Shown here: positions 18,878-27,802 of the stretch, piece after piece
Layout: each line of letters opens with the position of its first letter
Numbering within the stretch: the stretch's first letter is position 1
DNA from: Sphingomonas sp. 8AM
GTDB taxonomy: Bacteria; Pseudomonadota; Alphaproteobacteria; Sphingomonadales; Sphingomonadaceae
DNA length: 64,000 nt
NCBI RefSeq assembly: GCF_902506455.1
Contig: NZ_LR733844.1
Span: 7,501 to 71,500 of the forward strand
Direction: 5' to 3'
Notes under the pieces: generated by a model
Database searches by the model: none
Told to the model about the DNA's origin: nothing
Seen by the model: the letters and a program-made list of their open reading frames with translations, nothing else
Made by a program: the position numbers and the translations under genes

Positions 18878-19792
18878 TTAAGCCGCACCCTCAAGCGCGC
18901 CCTGCGGCACCGTCCGCCGGCCCGCGGCATAGAGGCACGCCGCGACGATCACGCCCGCGCCCACCAGCGTCGTCGGCGCAACCCGCTCGCCGAAGCACAG
19001 CCAGCCCAGCACCGCGGCATAGACGAACGAGGTATATTCGGTCGTCGCCAGAAACCCGGCCTCGGCATGCGCATAGGCCCAGCCGAGCAGGAACAGCGAC
19101 GCAGACGCGAGCAGCCCGGCGACCGCGATCTTCCACCACAACGCGATGGCGGGCGGCGACGCCAGCCACGGCGCGGCGCACAGCAGCAGGAGTGCGATGA
19201 TCGCGGACTGCACGAAGGCGATCTCGCCGGGCGTCGCGGCCTGGCTCTGGAGCCGCGCGACGATCAGGTTAACCGCGTAAAGGATCGCCGAGGCGAGGAT
19301 CGCGCCCGCCCCAACCAGCGCGTCGGGCCCGAGCGTCATCCGCGTCTGCCCGGCGAGGATCACCGCCACACCCGCCAGCGCCGCGAGCGACGCGCCCACC
19401 ACCCGCGCGCCGACGCGCTCACCCAGCAACCATGCGCCGAGCAGCAACGCGAGCAGCGGCGCGATGTAGGTCAGCGCGATCGCCTGCGCCATCGGGACGC
19501 GCGCCAGCCCCCAGAAGAACAGGAGCGCCATCGCGGTGGTCAACGTGCCACGGGCGAGATGCAGCCGCAACGCCCGCGCCGCGATCCGCCGCCCGCCGCC
19601 GACGCGCCACGCCGCGCCGCCGATCAGGGTCTGGAGCGCCGTCCGCCACAGCAAGGCATTGTAGACGCCGATCGCCAGCACCAGCGACTTCATGAACGCG
19701 TCCATGATCGAGAACAGCCCGATCCCGCCCGCCGCGACGCCGAGCGCCAGCGCGGGGGAGAGGTGGCGCGGGATGGTCATCGGATCAGTCAT
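18878..19792 (-). CDS. DMT-superfamily (EamA) transporter
   Basis: A 304-residue inner-membrane protein with ten predicted helices in two EamA repeats. The first repeat has ARVPMAQAIALTYIAPLLALLLGAW-type sequence, the second TTEYTSFVYAAVLGWLCFGE. It probably exports a small metabolite; the substrate is unknown. The start at 19792 overlaps the 3' end of the AbrB-like gene by 8 bp, making it the last gene of an ispG-led unit. An ATG four codons later is an alternative. Confidence 0.9.
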   Translation of the reverse strand: MTDPMTIPRHLSPALALGVAAGGIGLFSIMDAFMKSLVLAIGVYNALLWRTALQTLIGGAAWRVGGGRRIAARALRLHLARGTLTTAMALLFFWGLARVPMAQAIALTYIAPLLALLLGAWLLGERVGARVVGASLAALAGVAVILAGQTRMTLGPDALVGAGAILASAILYAVNLIVARLQSQAATPGEIAFVQSAIIALLLLCAAPWLASPPAIALWWKIAVAGLLASASLFLLGWAYAHAEAGFLATTEYTSFVYAAVLGWLCFGERVAPTTLVGAGVIVAACLYAAGRRTVPQGALEGAA

Positions 19793-19955
19793 GCGGCCCG
19801 TCGTCGCGCGGATCGCGGCGATCAATGCGGATGCCGCCGTCGATCAATTCGAGCGTCACCTCGTCGCCCTCTGCCAAGCCGCAATCGCGGAGCAGATCGG
19901 GCGGGATCGTGATGGCGCCGTCGGGGTCGACCGTCGTCAGAAGATGTTCCACCAT
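19785..19955 (-). CDS. AbrB/MazE/SpoVT-fold DNA-binding small protein
   Basis: A 56-codon gene. The product has the swapped-hairpin AbrB motif: LTTVDPDGAITIPPDLLRDC followed by GLAEGDEVTLELIDGGIRI. It overlaps the preceding hypothetical gene by 19 bp and the following transporter by 8 bp, which supports real translation. Such proteins act as antitoxins (MazE, VapB, PrlF) or regulators, but no toxin gene is adjacent. The start could be the ATG at 19955 or the next codon, a GTG, since AAGAGG lies very close. Confidence 0.8.
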   Translation of the reverse strand: MVEHLLTTVDPDGAITIPPDLLRDCGLAEGDEVTLELIDGGIRIDRRDPRDDGPHD

Positions 19956-20473
19956 GGCCTCTTGGTGACCGGCGTGGCGTTTTCGACGATCGTGAAGGTC
20001 GCGCCGCTGACCGCATCGTAGCGGTGGCCAGTGATCGCTTCCATGATCGCGACGGGGATGTCGAAGAGGTGATCGACCTCGCCGCCCTCGTCATCCCGTT
20101 CGCGCGCCTGCGCCTCCGCGACGATCGGCGCGAAGGAGGCGGGCCAGTCGCCGGCGAGTTCCCCTTCTTCGTCGCCGCGATAGCTGAGCGACCAGCGTGC
20201 CGCGCCATCGTCGACGTGCAGGTCGGCGGCCATGACGCCTTCGTGCACCATCAGCGTCGCGACCGCCGGGCGCGGCGTCATGCCGGTCAGGCGCGAGGCA
20301 TCTGCCCAGTCGCAGTCATTGGCCCAGACGATCGTCCAGCCGCCCGGCAATTCGGCCGCCGACAGCGGCGCCTCGTTCGCCTCGTCGATTTCCCCGGTGT
20401 CGGTCAGCCCCAGATGCGACAGCACCGCCGCCTTGTCGGCCTTCGCCGCCAGCTGGCTGATGCGATAGCCCAT
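19937..20473 (-). CDS. Conserved-looking hypothetical protein
   Basis: A 178-residue acidic protein I do not recognise. It begins MGYRISQLAAKADKAAVLSH and contains LPGGWTIVWANDCDWAD, RLTGMTPRPAVATLMVHEGVMA and LFDIPVAIMEAITGHRYD. No signal peptide, membrane span or catalytic motif is visible; the fold looks mixed alpha/beta with several Trp. It starts 5 bp after the ispG stop and overlaps the AbrB-like gene, so it belongs to the ispG unit. Confidence 0.8.
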   Translation of the reverse strand: MGYRISQLAAKADKAAVLSHLGLTDTGEIDEANEAPLSAAELPGGWTIVWANDCDWADASRLTGMTPRPAVATLMVHEGVMAADLHVDDGAARWSLSYRGDEEGELAGDWPASFAPIVAEAQARERDDEGGEVDHLFDIPVAIMEAITGHRYDAVSGATFTIVENATPVTKRPWWNIF

Positions 20474-20478
20474 CGCCG

Positions 20479-21603
20479 TTACGCCGCCGCCAGTTTCGCC
20501 GCCGCGTCGATCGCCTCGATCTCGGCGGCCTTCGCCTCGACCAGCCTGACGATATGCTCGATCATGTCGGTGTCCTGCACATGGTGGTCGGTCACGCCCG
20601 AGAGATAGACCATGTGCTTGCCATTGCCGCCGCCGGTGATGCCGATGTCGGTCTCGCGCGCCTCGCCGGGGCCGTTGACGACGCAGCCGAGCACCGACAG
20701 GCTCATCGGGGTGCGGATATGCTGGAGCCGTTCCTCCAGCGCCTGCACGGTGCGGATCACGTCGAAGCCCTGTCGCGCGCAACTCGGGCAACTCACCACG
20801 CGCACGCCGCGGTTGCGGATGCCGAGCGCCTTGAGGATCTCGAACCCGACGCGGACTTCTTCCTCCGGCTCGGCCGACAAGGACACGCGGATCGTGTCGC
20901 CGATCCCGAACCACAAGAGCGAGCCCATGCCGATCGACGACTTCACCGTCCCGCCGATCAACCCGCCCGCCTCGGTGATGCCGAGGTGGAGCGGGCAATC
21001 GACCGCATCGGCGAGTTGCTGATAGGCGGCGACCGCCAGGAAAACGTCCGACGCCTTCACCGCGACCTTATATTCGTGAAAATCGTGGTCCTGCAGCAGC
21101 TTGATATGGTCGAGTGCCGATTCGACCAGCGCCTCCGGGCACGGCTCGCCATATTTCTCGAGCAGGTCCTTCTCGAGCGACCCCGCATTGACGCCGATGC
21201 GGATCGCGCAGCCATTGGCCTTGGCGGCGCGCACCACCTCCGCGACACGATCCGACGAGCCGATGTTGCCGGGGTTGATGCGCAGGCACGCCGCGCCGGC
21301 ATCGGCGGCTTCGAGCGCGCGCTTGTAGTGGAAGTGGATGTCGGCGACGATCGGCACCTTCGCGGCGCGGACGATCTGGCCGAGCGCGGCGGTGGAGGCA
21401 ACGTCGGGGCAGCTGACGCGGACGATGTCCGCCCCGGCCTCCTCGCAGCGGCGGATCTGGTCGATCGTCGCGGCGGCATCCTCGGTCGGGGTGTTGGTCA
21501 TCGTCTGCACGGTGACCGGGGCATCCCCGCCGACGGGGACATTGCCGACCATGATCTGGCGGCTGGGACGACGCGCGATATCGCGCCACGGACGGATCGA
21601 CAT
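20479..21603 (-). CDS. ispG: 4-hydroxy-3-methylbut-2-en-1-yl diphosphate synthase (GcpE)
   Basis: A 374-residue Fe-S enzyme of the MEP isoprenoid pathway that reductively converts MEcPP to HMBPP. The N-terminal TIM barrel begins [19 protein letters not shown]. The C-terminal Fe-S domain carries [13 protein letters not shown] and [13 protein letters not shown], with three cysteines for the 4Fe-4S cluster. Full length. First gene of a unit with the hypothetical, AbrB-like and EamA genes; divergent from an acyltransferase gene. Confidence 0.97.
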   Translation of the reverse strand: MSIRPWRDIARRPSRQIMVGNVPVGGDAPVTVQTMTNTPTEDAAATIDQIRRCEEAGADIVRVSCPDVASTAALGQIVRAAKVPIVADIHFHYKRALEAADAGAACLRINPGNIGSSDRVAEVVRAAKANGCAIRIGVNAGSLEKDLLEKYGEPCPEALVESALDHIKLLQDHDFHEYKVAVKASDVFLAVAAYQQLADAVDCPLHLGITEAGGLIGGTVKSSIGMGSLLWFGIGDTIRVSLSAEPEEEVRVGFEILKALGIRNRGVRVVSCPSCARQGFDVIRTVQALEERLQHIRTPMSLSVLGCVVNGPGEARETDIGITGGGNGKHMVYLSGVTDHHVQDTDMIEHIVRLVEAKAAEIEAIDAAAKLAAA

Positions 21604-21675
21604 GCCCGCCCTATACGCGCGTGGCGTGGCAGTTCAAAGTCGCGGCACGCGGCAAGCGGTGCTACGCGCCGGGAA

Positions 21676-22842
21676 ATGCAGCGTCACTATGGACTTGACT
21701 GGCTCCGCATCGGGGCGTTCGCGATCCTGATCCTGTATCACGTCGGGATGGTGTTCGTGCCGTGGGACTTCCATGCGAAGCTGCCCGGCGCGTGGTGGGT
21801 GGCGGTGCCGATGATGGCGTCGAACCCGTGGCGGCTGGCGTTGCTGTTCCTCGTCTCGGGCTATGCGAGCCGCGCGCTGATGCTGCGCAACAAGGCGCCG
21901 TGGCGGTTCGCGCGGCAGCGCTCGCTGCGGCTGCTGGTGCCGCTGGTCTTCGGGATGGCGGTGATCGTCCCGGTGCAGCCGTGGGTCGAGCTGGTCGAGA
22001 AGCACGGTTATGCCGGGGGCTTCGTGCACTTCTGGCTGCACGATTATTTTCGCTTCGGCGCGCTCGGGCCGCTGTTCCTGCCGGCGTGGAACCACCTGTG
22101 GTTCGTCGCCTATCTGTGGGTGTATACGCTGGTGCTCGCAGGCGGGGCGCTGCTGCTGCCGCAGGTCGTGCGGCGCACGATCCAGCGCGGCTTCACATGG
22201 ACGATGCGCGGCCCGGCGTTGCTGATCGTGCCGATCGCGTGGATGGTGCTGGTCAGCTTCTGGCTGTTCCCCGGCGGGCGCGAGACGCATGCGCTGGTCG
22301 ACGACTGGGTCGCGCACTTCAGCTACTTTCCGTTCTTCCTGTTCGGCTACGCACTGGCGTGTGCGCCGGAAACGCTGGCGGCGCTGGTCGCGCGGTGGAA
22401 ACCGTCGGCGGCGATCGCGCTGGTCGCCTATGCGGTGGTCGCCGGGATCGAAATCCGCTGGCCCGGGAGCAGCATGCCGTATCCGTGGGGGATCGTCTTC
22501 TCGGTGGCGCGGTCGGTCGAGGGCTGGGCGGCGGTCGCGGCGCTGATCGGCTATGCCGACGGCCACTGGAACCGCGACCGGTCGTGGCGGCGGATGCTGA
22601 CCGAGGCGGTGTTCCCCTTCTACATCGTCCACCAGTCGATCATCGTGCTGGTCGCCTTCTGGCTCGCGCCGCTCGGGCTGCCGGGCGCGGTGGCGTTCGC
22701 GGTGCTGGTGGTGGCGACGCTCGCGGGGTGCTGGGCGTTTTATATGGGCGGACGTGCGATCGGGCCGCTCCGTCCGCTGATCGGGCTGCGGCGACATGCG
22801 TCACGGCGGACGCATGTCGATCCGCGGCCGGCGATCGTGTGA
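21676..22842 (+). CDS. Acyltransferase-3 family membrane protein
   Basis: A 388-residue inner-membrane protein with about ten hydrophobic helices. The acyltransferase_3 opening RHYGLDWLRIGAFAILILYH contains the catalytic-site His (YH) after helix 1, and LFLVSGYASRALMLR follows. The C-terminal helix carries FPFYIVHQSIIV, as in OpgC-like and glucan-modifying members. It probably transfers an acyl group onto a carbohydrate; the acceptor is unknown. Start ATG at 21676, 72 bp from the divergent ispG start. Sequence upstream in frame is antisense to ispG and is not coding. Confidence 0.88.
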   Translation: MQRHYGLDWLRIGAFAILILYHVGMVFVPWDFHAKLPGAWWVAVPMMASNPWRLALLFLVSGYASRALMLRNKAPWRFARQRSLRLLVPLVFGMAVIVPVQPWVELVEKHGYAGGFVHFWLHDYFRFGALGPLFLPAWNHLWFVAYLWVYTLVLAGGALLLPQVVRRTIQRGFTWTMRGPALLIVPIAWMVLVSFWLFPGGRETHALVDDWVAHFSYFPFFLFGYALACAPETLAALVARWKPSAAIALVAYAVVAGIEIRWPGSSMPYPWGIVFSVARSVEGWAAVAALIGYADGHWNRDRSWRRMLTEAVFPFYIVHQSIIVLVAFWLAPLGLPGAVAFAVLVVATLAGCWAFYMGGRAIGPLRPLIGLRRHASRRTHVDPRPAIV

Positions 22843-22895
22843 AGCCCCGGCGATCGCCGCCGTCGTGGCGTAGGGCGAGTGTATCAACCTCAACC

Positions 22896-22970
22896 GTCAT
22901 TGCGAGCGTAGCGAAGCAATCCAGGGCGTCTCGGTCCGGCTCTGGATTGCTTCGCTACGCTCGCAATGAC
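22896..22970. repeat. Type A palindromic element
   Basis: GTCATTGCGAGCGTAGCGAA inverted as TTCGCTACGCTCGCAATGAC; 75 bp, between the convergent acyltransferase and motB genes. Confidence 0.9.
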
Positions 22971-22998
22971 GGAAAGGGGCTGGCCGACGCCGTCGCGC

Positions 22999-23901
22999 CT
23001 ACTGCCCGAACGTGCCCGCGCGGTAGAGCAGCGTGATCGCGACGCGGCGGTTGCGCGGGTCCTGCGGGTTGTCGGCGATCATCGGTTCGCGATCCGCCAC
23101 GCCCTCAATCCGGTTGAAGCGCGTCTCGGGAAGGCCGCCCAGCGCCAGCCGGCGGCGCGTCGCCTCGGCGCGGCCCGATGACAGCATCCAGTTGTTCATC
23201 GCGCGCGGATCGCCATACGGCAGGCTGTCGGTATAGCCGCGGATCATGATCGGGTTCTGCGTCTCCTTGATCCCTTGCGCGACCAGCCCGATCAGCGCCG
23301 AGGCATCGGTCGCGAGCGCGGTCGTGCCGACCGCGAACATCGAATAATCGGCGTCGTCGACCAGATCGATGCGCATCCCGTCCGGCGTCATCGTGAAGCG
23401 GATATGCTTCGCGAGCTTCGCCAGCTCGCGCTGCGCCATGATCTTCTGCATGACCTGCTGGCGCAGCTTGGCGAAGTTCTTGGCGTCTTCCTTGGCGACC
23501 GCGCTGCTGCTGCGCAGCGAGCCCTTCTTGCCGAAGCCCTTGGCCTCGCCGACCGGATCGGTGGTGACCAGTGCCAGCGCGTGAAGGTCCGACGTGCCCG
23601 CCTTCGGCCCGATCTTCTCCTTCGAGGTCAGCGATTCGCCGCCGAACATGCCGTTGCCGCCGATCCCGACGCGCTTCTTGTCGATCAGCGTCGGCGCGAA
23701 ATAGTCGGCGATGCCCTTGCGCTGCTTCTCGGTCGTCGCGCCGAGCAGCCACAACAGCAGGAAGAACGCCATCATCGCGGTCACGAAATCGGCATAGGCG
23801 ACCTTCCACGCGCCGCCATGGTGTCCCCCGGCGACAACGGTGATCTTCTTGACGATGACGATCTTGGGCGGCTCGTTCTTGCCATGCGGTGCCTTGGCCA
23901 T
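22999..23901 (-). CDS. motB: Flagellar stator protein MotB
   Basis: A 300-residue stator subunit. One N-terminal membrane helix contains the proton-carrying aspartate D38 (WKVAYADFVTAMMAFFLLLW). The periplasmic part ends in an OmpA-like peptidoglycan-binding domain (about 185-290) with IMIRGYTDSLPYGDPRAMNNW and LSSGRAEATRRRL. The YADF-type sequence fits a proton-driven stator. It follows motA with only 5 bp between, so the two are co-transcribed. Confidence 0.96.
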   Translation of the reverse strand: MAKAPHGKNEPPKIVIVKKITVVAGGHHGGAWKVAYADFVTAMMAFFLLLWLLGATTEKQRKGIADYFAPTLIDKKRVGIGGNGMFGGESLTSKEKIGPKAGTSDLHALALVTTDPVGEAKGFGKKGSLRSSSAVAKEDAKNFAKLRQQVMQKIMAQRELAKLAKHIRFTMTPDGMRIDLVDDADYSMFAVGTTALATDASALIGLVAQGIKETQNPIMIRGYTDSLPYGDPRAMNNWMLSSGRAEATRRRLALGGLPETRFNRIEGVADREPMIADNPQDPRNRRVAITLLYRAGTFGQ

Positions 23902-23906
23902 CGCGC

Positions 23907-24770
23907 TTACTTACCGCGCAGGCCGTCGAAGACCTCGGCGAAGCCGGGCTGGTTCTTGTGGTCGATGCCCGAGCGCGCCGCCTCGATCACCAGCGGCTGC
24001 GGATGGCCGTGGAGCGAGGCGATGATGATCTGCTTGACGACGTGATAGATCGCCGCATCCGCCGAAATCACCTGTTTGAGCCGCCCGGCGAACGGATTGA
24101 CGATCCCGTACGCCAGCAACACGCCCATGAAGGTACCGACCAGCGCCGAGCCGATCATACCGCCGAGCACCGACGGCGGCTTGTCGATCGAGCCCATCGT
24201 CTTCACGATCCCGAGCACCGCCGCGACGATACCGAGCGCGGGCAGCGCGTCGGCGAGGCTCTGCAGCGTGTGCTCAGGCCCCTCGACCTCGTGGTGGTGG
24301 GTCTTGATGGCGTTGTCCATGACCTCCTCGACCGCATGGACGTCGAGCGTGCCCGAGGACACCACGACCAGCCGCAGCGTGTCGGCTATCAGGTTGACCA
24401 GCGTGTGGTCCTTCAGGAGCTTGGGATATTCGGCGAACACCGCCGAGGACTTCGGGTCCTCGACATGCGGCTCCAGCGCGATCGGCCCTTCCATCCGCAG
24501 CATCTTCATCAGCTTGCTGACGAGGAAGATGACGTCGAGATAATCCTGCTTCTTGTACTTCGGGCCCTTGAAGACCTTGCCGAGCCCGCCGCCGACCGCC
24601 TTCAGTTCCTTGCCGGAATTGCCGATAACCAACGCGCCTGCCGCCGCACCGCCGATGATGAGCATCTCGTGCGGGATCGCCTCGAACACCGGGCCGAGAT
24701 TGCCGCCGGTGATAGCGAAGCCGCCGAACACCATGCCGAGGAGGATGACGAGGCCAATGGCCGGGAACAT
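23907..24770 (-). CDS. motA: Flagellar stator protein MotA
   Basis: A 287-residue inner-membrane protein forming the ion channel with MotB. Four hydrophobic segments are present: two at the N-terminus (about 3-20 and 34-50) and two late (ALGIVAAVLGIVKTMGS; LVGTFMGVLLAYGIVNPFAG). The latter contain the conserved prolines and follow the cytoplasmic rotor-contacting loop. GGGGAA precedes the ATG. The 235 bp upstream carry a type A palindrome; no sigma-28 or sigma-54 promoter stood out there. Confidence 0.96.
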   Translation of the reverse strand: MFPAIGLVILLGMVFGGFAITGGNLGPVFEAIPHEMLIIGGAAAGALVIGNSGKELKAVGGGLGKVFKGPKYKKQDYLDVIFLVSKLMKMLRMEGPIALEPHVEDPKSSAVFAEYPKLLKDHTLVNLIADTLRLVVVSSGTLDVHAVEEVMDNAIKTHHHEVEGPEHTLQSLADALPALGIVAAVLGIVKTMGSIDKPPSVLGGMIGSALVGTFMGVLLAYGIVNPFAGRLKQVISADAAIYHVVKQIIIASLHGHPQPLVIEAARSGIDHKNQPGFAEVFDGLRGK

Positions 24771-24911
24771 ACGTTTTTCCCCAATAAGCTTGCGGGATGA
24801 TTCTCGAGGGGAGTGGTTAACCCGCCAGCGGTGGAGAAGTGGTTACCGCAGGGGTGTTTATGCGGCGTTTGCCATTCGGGGGCTGACTGACCCTTTGCTC
24901 GTCCCGCCAAC

Positions 24912-24986
24912 GTCATTGCGAGCGTAGCGAAGCAATCCAGGGCCGCATCACGGCCCCCTGGATTGCTTCGCTACGCTCGCAATGAC
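24912..24986. repeat. Type A palindromic element
   Basis: GTCATTGCGAGCGTAGCGAA ... inverted copy; lies between flgL and motA. Confidence 0.9.
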
Positions 24987-25006
24987 GGATGAGGTCGCGA
25001 CGGGGA

Positions 25007-25903
25007 TCAGCGCAGGTAGCTGAACAGCGACAGCTGCGACAATTTCGAGAAGCTCGACTGCGTCGCGTTGAGGATCGTCATCGTCTTGGCGAATTCCGCC
25101 GCGGTCGCGGTCATGTCGGTATCCTCGAGCGACGAGCGCAGCTCCTCGCGGTCGGCCGAGACATTCTCCTGCAGCGTCTGCTGAAGCTCGACCCGCGCTG
25201 CGCGCGCGCCGACTGACGACTGGACGATCGACACCTGGTCGGTGGCGCTGTTGACCTTGTCGAGCGCGCCGCGCGCCGCCTCGCCGGTCGGGTCGCCACC
25301 CTGCAACGCCGCGGCGAGCTGCGACAGGATCGCGAGCGTGTCGCCGCCCGGGCTCTGGAAGATGCGCGCGGCGGTCTCGGTCGGCTGGATCGACATGTTG
25401 TCGGCGATCGGCACCTCCGACAGGGCCGGCGCGGTATTGTAGGTGAAGGTGCCGTCGTCCTTCTTCGTGATCGCCGCGTCGCCGCTGGCGCTGCCGAACA
25501 GCGAACGGCCGTTCGAATCGGTGACGTTGCCCAGCCCGATCAGCGTGTCGACGACCGCCTTCATCTCGTCGCCGATGACCTTACGGTCCTGCACGCTGAG
25601 CGAGCCGTTGCTGGCGCGCACCGTCAGTTCGGTCGCGCGCTGCATCTGCGTGTAGATCGAATCGAGCGTCGTGTCGGCCTGCGACAGCAACGACGACGAC
25701 ATGTTCATGTTCGACGTGTAGGCGGCGGCGTCGATATTCTTGCGATCGAATTCGGCGAGCTGCTGCCCGACCGCGACATTCTCGGACGGTGAGGTGAATT
25801 TCTTGCCGGTCGCCAGCTGGGTCTGGAGCTTGACCGCGTTCGACATCAACGACCCCATCCGGGCCGCGGACCGATCGAACATGAGGCTGCTAGAGATCTG
25901 CAT
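25007..25903 (-). CDS. flgL: Flagellar hook-filament junction protein FlgL
   Basis: A 298-residue flagellin-like protein (HAP3) linking hook and filament. The N-terminal D0 helix (MQISSSLMFDRSAARMGSLM and onward) and the C-terminal helix (EFAKTMTILNATQSSFSKLS) have the heptad pattern typical of FlgL. It is the last gene of the flgB-L unit and sits 5 bp after flgK. Exported through the flagellar secretion apparatus. Confidence 0.94.
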   Translation of the reverse strand: MQISSSLMFDRSAARMGSLMSNAVKLQTQLATGKKFTSPSENVAVGQQLAEFDRKNIDAAAYTSNMNMSSSLLSQADTTLDSIYTQMQRATELTVRASNGSLSVQDRKVIGDEMKAVVDTLIGLGNVTDSNGRSLFGSASGDAAITKKDDGTFTYNTAPALSEVPIADNMSIQPTETAARIFQSPGGDTLAILSQLAAALQGGDPTGEAARGALDKVNSATDQVSIVQSSVGARAARVELQQTLQENVSADREELRSSLEDTDMTATAAEFAKTMTILNATQSSFSKLSQLSLFSYLR

Positions 25904-25908
25904 GACGG

Positions 25909-27252
25909 TTACCTGATCTCGAGGATCGACTGGAAGGTTTCCTTGGCGACCTGGATGACGCGACTCGAGGCCTGATACGCCTGCTGATATTTCAGCAGGT
26001 CGACCGCTTCGTTATCCAGATTGACCCCGGTCAGTTCGGAGCGTGTGGTGATCGCGCCGTCGCGGATCGTGGTCTGCGCCTCCGCGACCAGCCGCCGCTG
26101 CTTGAGCGTGGCGGCATTGTCGGTGACGAGCCCCTGCACGCTGCCCTCGAACCCCATGGTGCTGCGCTTGCCGGCGAGTGACACGAGATTCGACGCGTCG
26201 CGGGATCCGCCGGCGCGCCCCGCGGCGGCGATCTGGTCGCCGCCGGTCAGGATCACCTTGAATTGCGTCGGGTCGGTGGTGCTCGCCTCGAAAAAATCGG
26301 TGCCGGCATTGCCCTTCAGGTCGTCGCCCGCGGCTTGCAGCGTATTGACGGTCTCGGTCAGATCCTTGGCGATGCGGCCCAGCGCATCACGGGTGGTGGC
26401 GATCCGTTGCGCGCCCTCGACCATCCCCGCGAGCGACCCGCCTTCGGGATCGAACACGGTCGGCGAGCCGCTCGGCGGACGGACCGCCAGCGCGACATTG
26501 CTGCCGGTGCGACCATAAGCCACCTCGCTGGCGTCGCGCGGATCGACCAGCACCGGGCCGTTCGGGCCGGCGGCGCGGACGGTAGCACGGCCGTAATCGT
26601 CGATCTTGACGTCGATGTCGGTCAGCGCGCTCATCTGCTGGAGCAGGTCGTCGCGCTGGTCCATCAACCCGGCCATCGCCGAGGTGCCGGGCGCGGTCTT
26701 CACCAGCCCCTGATTGACCTTGAGCACCGCCTGATTGAGCCGGGTGAGCTCGGCGGCGGCCTGTCCGGCCTGCCCGTCCAGCTCGGCGGCCGAATCGTCG
26801 AGCGCGCGCGCGGTGACGCCGAACGCATCGGCGACCGACGAGCCGGCGCTCAGCATCCCGGCGCGCAGCGCGGTGGAGGACGGATCGGCCTGCAGCGCAG
26901 TGCCGGCGGCGAAGAAGGCGGTCATCCGCGACGACAGTCCGCCGCTGCCCAGCGCGGTCTCGATCCGCTCCAGCCAGACCGAGCCGGCCTCGGTCCGTGA
27001 CAGGTCCGACGCGGCGGTGCGCAGCGTCTGGTCGGCATAGGCGTTGCCGGCGCGCAGGATGTTGAAGGCCGACGACCCCATCCCGTTCGGCGACGAGGTA
27101 TTGAAGCCGGTGCCGCCGGTGATCTCGCGGATGCTGGGGGTGCGCCGCACATAGGACGCATTGCCGGCATTGGCGATGTTCTCCGACGTCGTCGCCAGCG
27201 CCGTCTGATACGTGCGCACGCCCGAAGCGCCAAGGGAGAGCAGATCACTCAT
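25909..27252 (-). CDS. flgK: Flagellar hook-associated protein FlgK
   Basis: A 447-residue junction protein (HAP1). It starts with the rod/hook-type motif LGASGVRTYQTALATTSENI followed by ANAGNASYVRR, and ends with the matching C-terminal helix LLKYQQAYQASSRVIQVAKE. The middle is the variable region. No ribosome-binding site is obvious before the ATG at 27252. A 193-bp gap with a type A palindrome separates it from flgJ, so flgKL may also have their own promoter. Confidence 0.95.
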   Translation of the reverse strand: MSDLLSLGASGVRTYQTALATTSENIANAGNASYVRRTPSIREITGGTGFNTSSPNGMGSSAFNILRAGNAYADQTLRTAASDLSRTEAGSVWLERIETALGSGGLSSRMTAFFAAGTALQADPSSTALRAGMLSAGSSVADAFGVTARALDDSAAELDGQAGQAAAELTRLNQAVLKVNQGLVKTAPGTSAMAGLMDQRDDLLQQMSALTDIDVKIDDYGRATVRAAGPNGPVLVDPRDASEVAYGRTGSNVALAVRPPSGSPTVFDPEGGSLAGMVEGAQRIATTRDALGRIAKDLTETVNTLQAAGDDLKGNAGTDFFEASTTDPTQFKVILTGGDQIAAAGRAGGSRDASNLVSLAGKRSTMGFEGSVQGLVTDNAATLKQRRLVAEAQTTIRDGAITTRSELTGVNLDNEAVDLLKYQQAYQASSRVIQVAKETFQSILEIR

Positions 27253-27361
27253 GCGGTGAGAGTCGCACGATTCGGGTTAAGATCGGGTTTATACGGTGAT
27301 TGACAGGCGTTTGGCTCATTGCCCGGTCTTTGGGGGAGGCAAGGCTCGCCTCAAGGTCGTC

Positions 27362-27436
27362 GTCATTGCGAGCGGAGCGAAGCAATCCAGGGCGTCCGGG
27401 TCCGGCTCCGGATTGCTTCGCTCCGCTCGCAATGAC
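27362..27436. repeat. Type A palindromic element
   Basis: GTCATTGCGAGCGGAGCGAA ... inverted copy, between flgJ(N) and flgK. Confidence 0.9.
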
Positions 27437-27445
27437 GAACAAGGG

Positions 27446-27802
27446 TCAGGGCTTCGGCGTGGCCGCCGCCGCCCCGTCCGCAGCCGTACCCATCTCCGGC
27501 TGCGACTGCGCCAGAAACTTGCTCATCGCCTGCCCGATGCCGAGCGGGTGGTGCTCGGCCATGTTCTGGACGACCTTCTGGTCGCTCATGTCGCGGAACG
27601 TATCCATCGCCTTGCTGTCGATCAGCGGGTCGGCGAGCTTCGCCTGTCGCATCGATTTCAGCATCATGCCGGTGAACACCGACTCAAATTGCTGCGCGGC
27701 CTTGTCGAGGTTCTGCTTCGTCGCCGCGCGGGCGAGCCCCGTATCGAGCCCGGTCTGGCCGGAGATGCTGCCGCCGATCGCGGAGGGCGCGTCGCCCATC
27801 AC
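27446..27802 (-). CDS. flgJ: Rod-binding protein (FlgJ N-terminal domain only)
   Basis: A 118-residue protein equivalent to the N-terminal rod-cap/chaperone domain of FlgJ (KAAQQFESVFTGMMLKSMRQ is the signature). The muramidase domain found in enterobacterial FlgJ is absent; a transglycosylase gene at 36936-37775 could supply that activity. Its start overlaps the flgI stop by 4 bp. Confidence 0.9.
   Translation of the reverse strand: MMGDAPSAIGGSISGQTGLDTGLARAATKQNLDKAAQQFESVFTGMMLKSMRQAKLADPLIDSKAMDTFRDMSDQKVVQNMAEHHPLGIGQAMSKFLAQSQPEMGTAADGAAAATPKP

Noticed and set aside
20554..21675. N-terminal extension of the acyltransferase frame through ispG
   Set aside because: The upstream 374 codons are antisense to ispG; the acyltransferase start signature lies at 21676.
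24771..24911. Flagellar promoter upstream of motA
   Set aside because: TGGCAAACGCCGCA has GG and GC only 10 nt apart, and no sigma-28 match with correct spacing was found.
27253..27361. Sigma-28-like TAAACCCG-N11 element before flgK
   Set aside because: The -10 half (AATCGTGC) does not resemble GCCGATAA; too weak to annotate.
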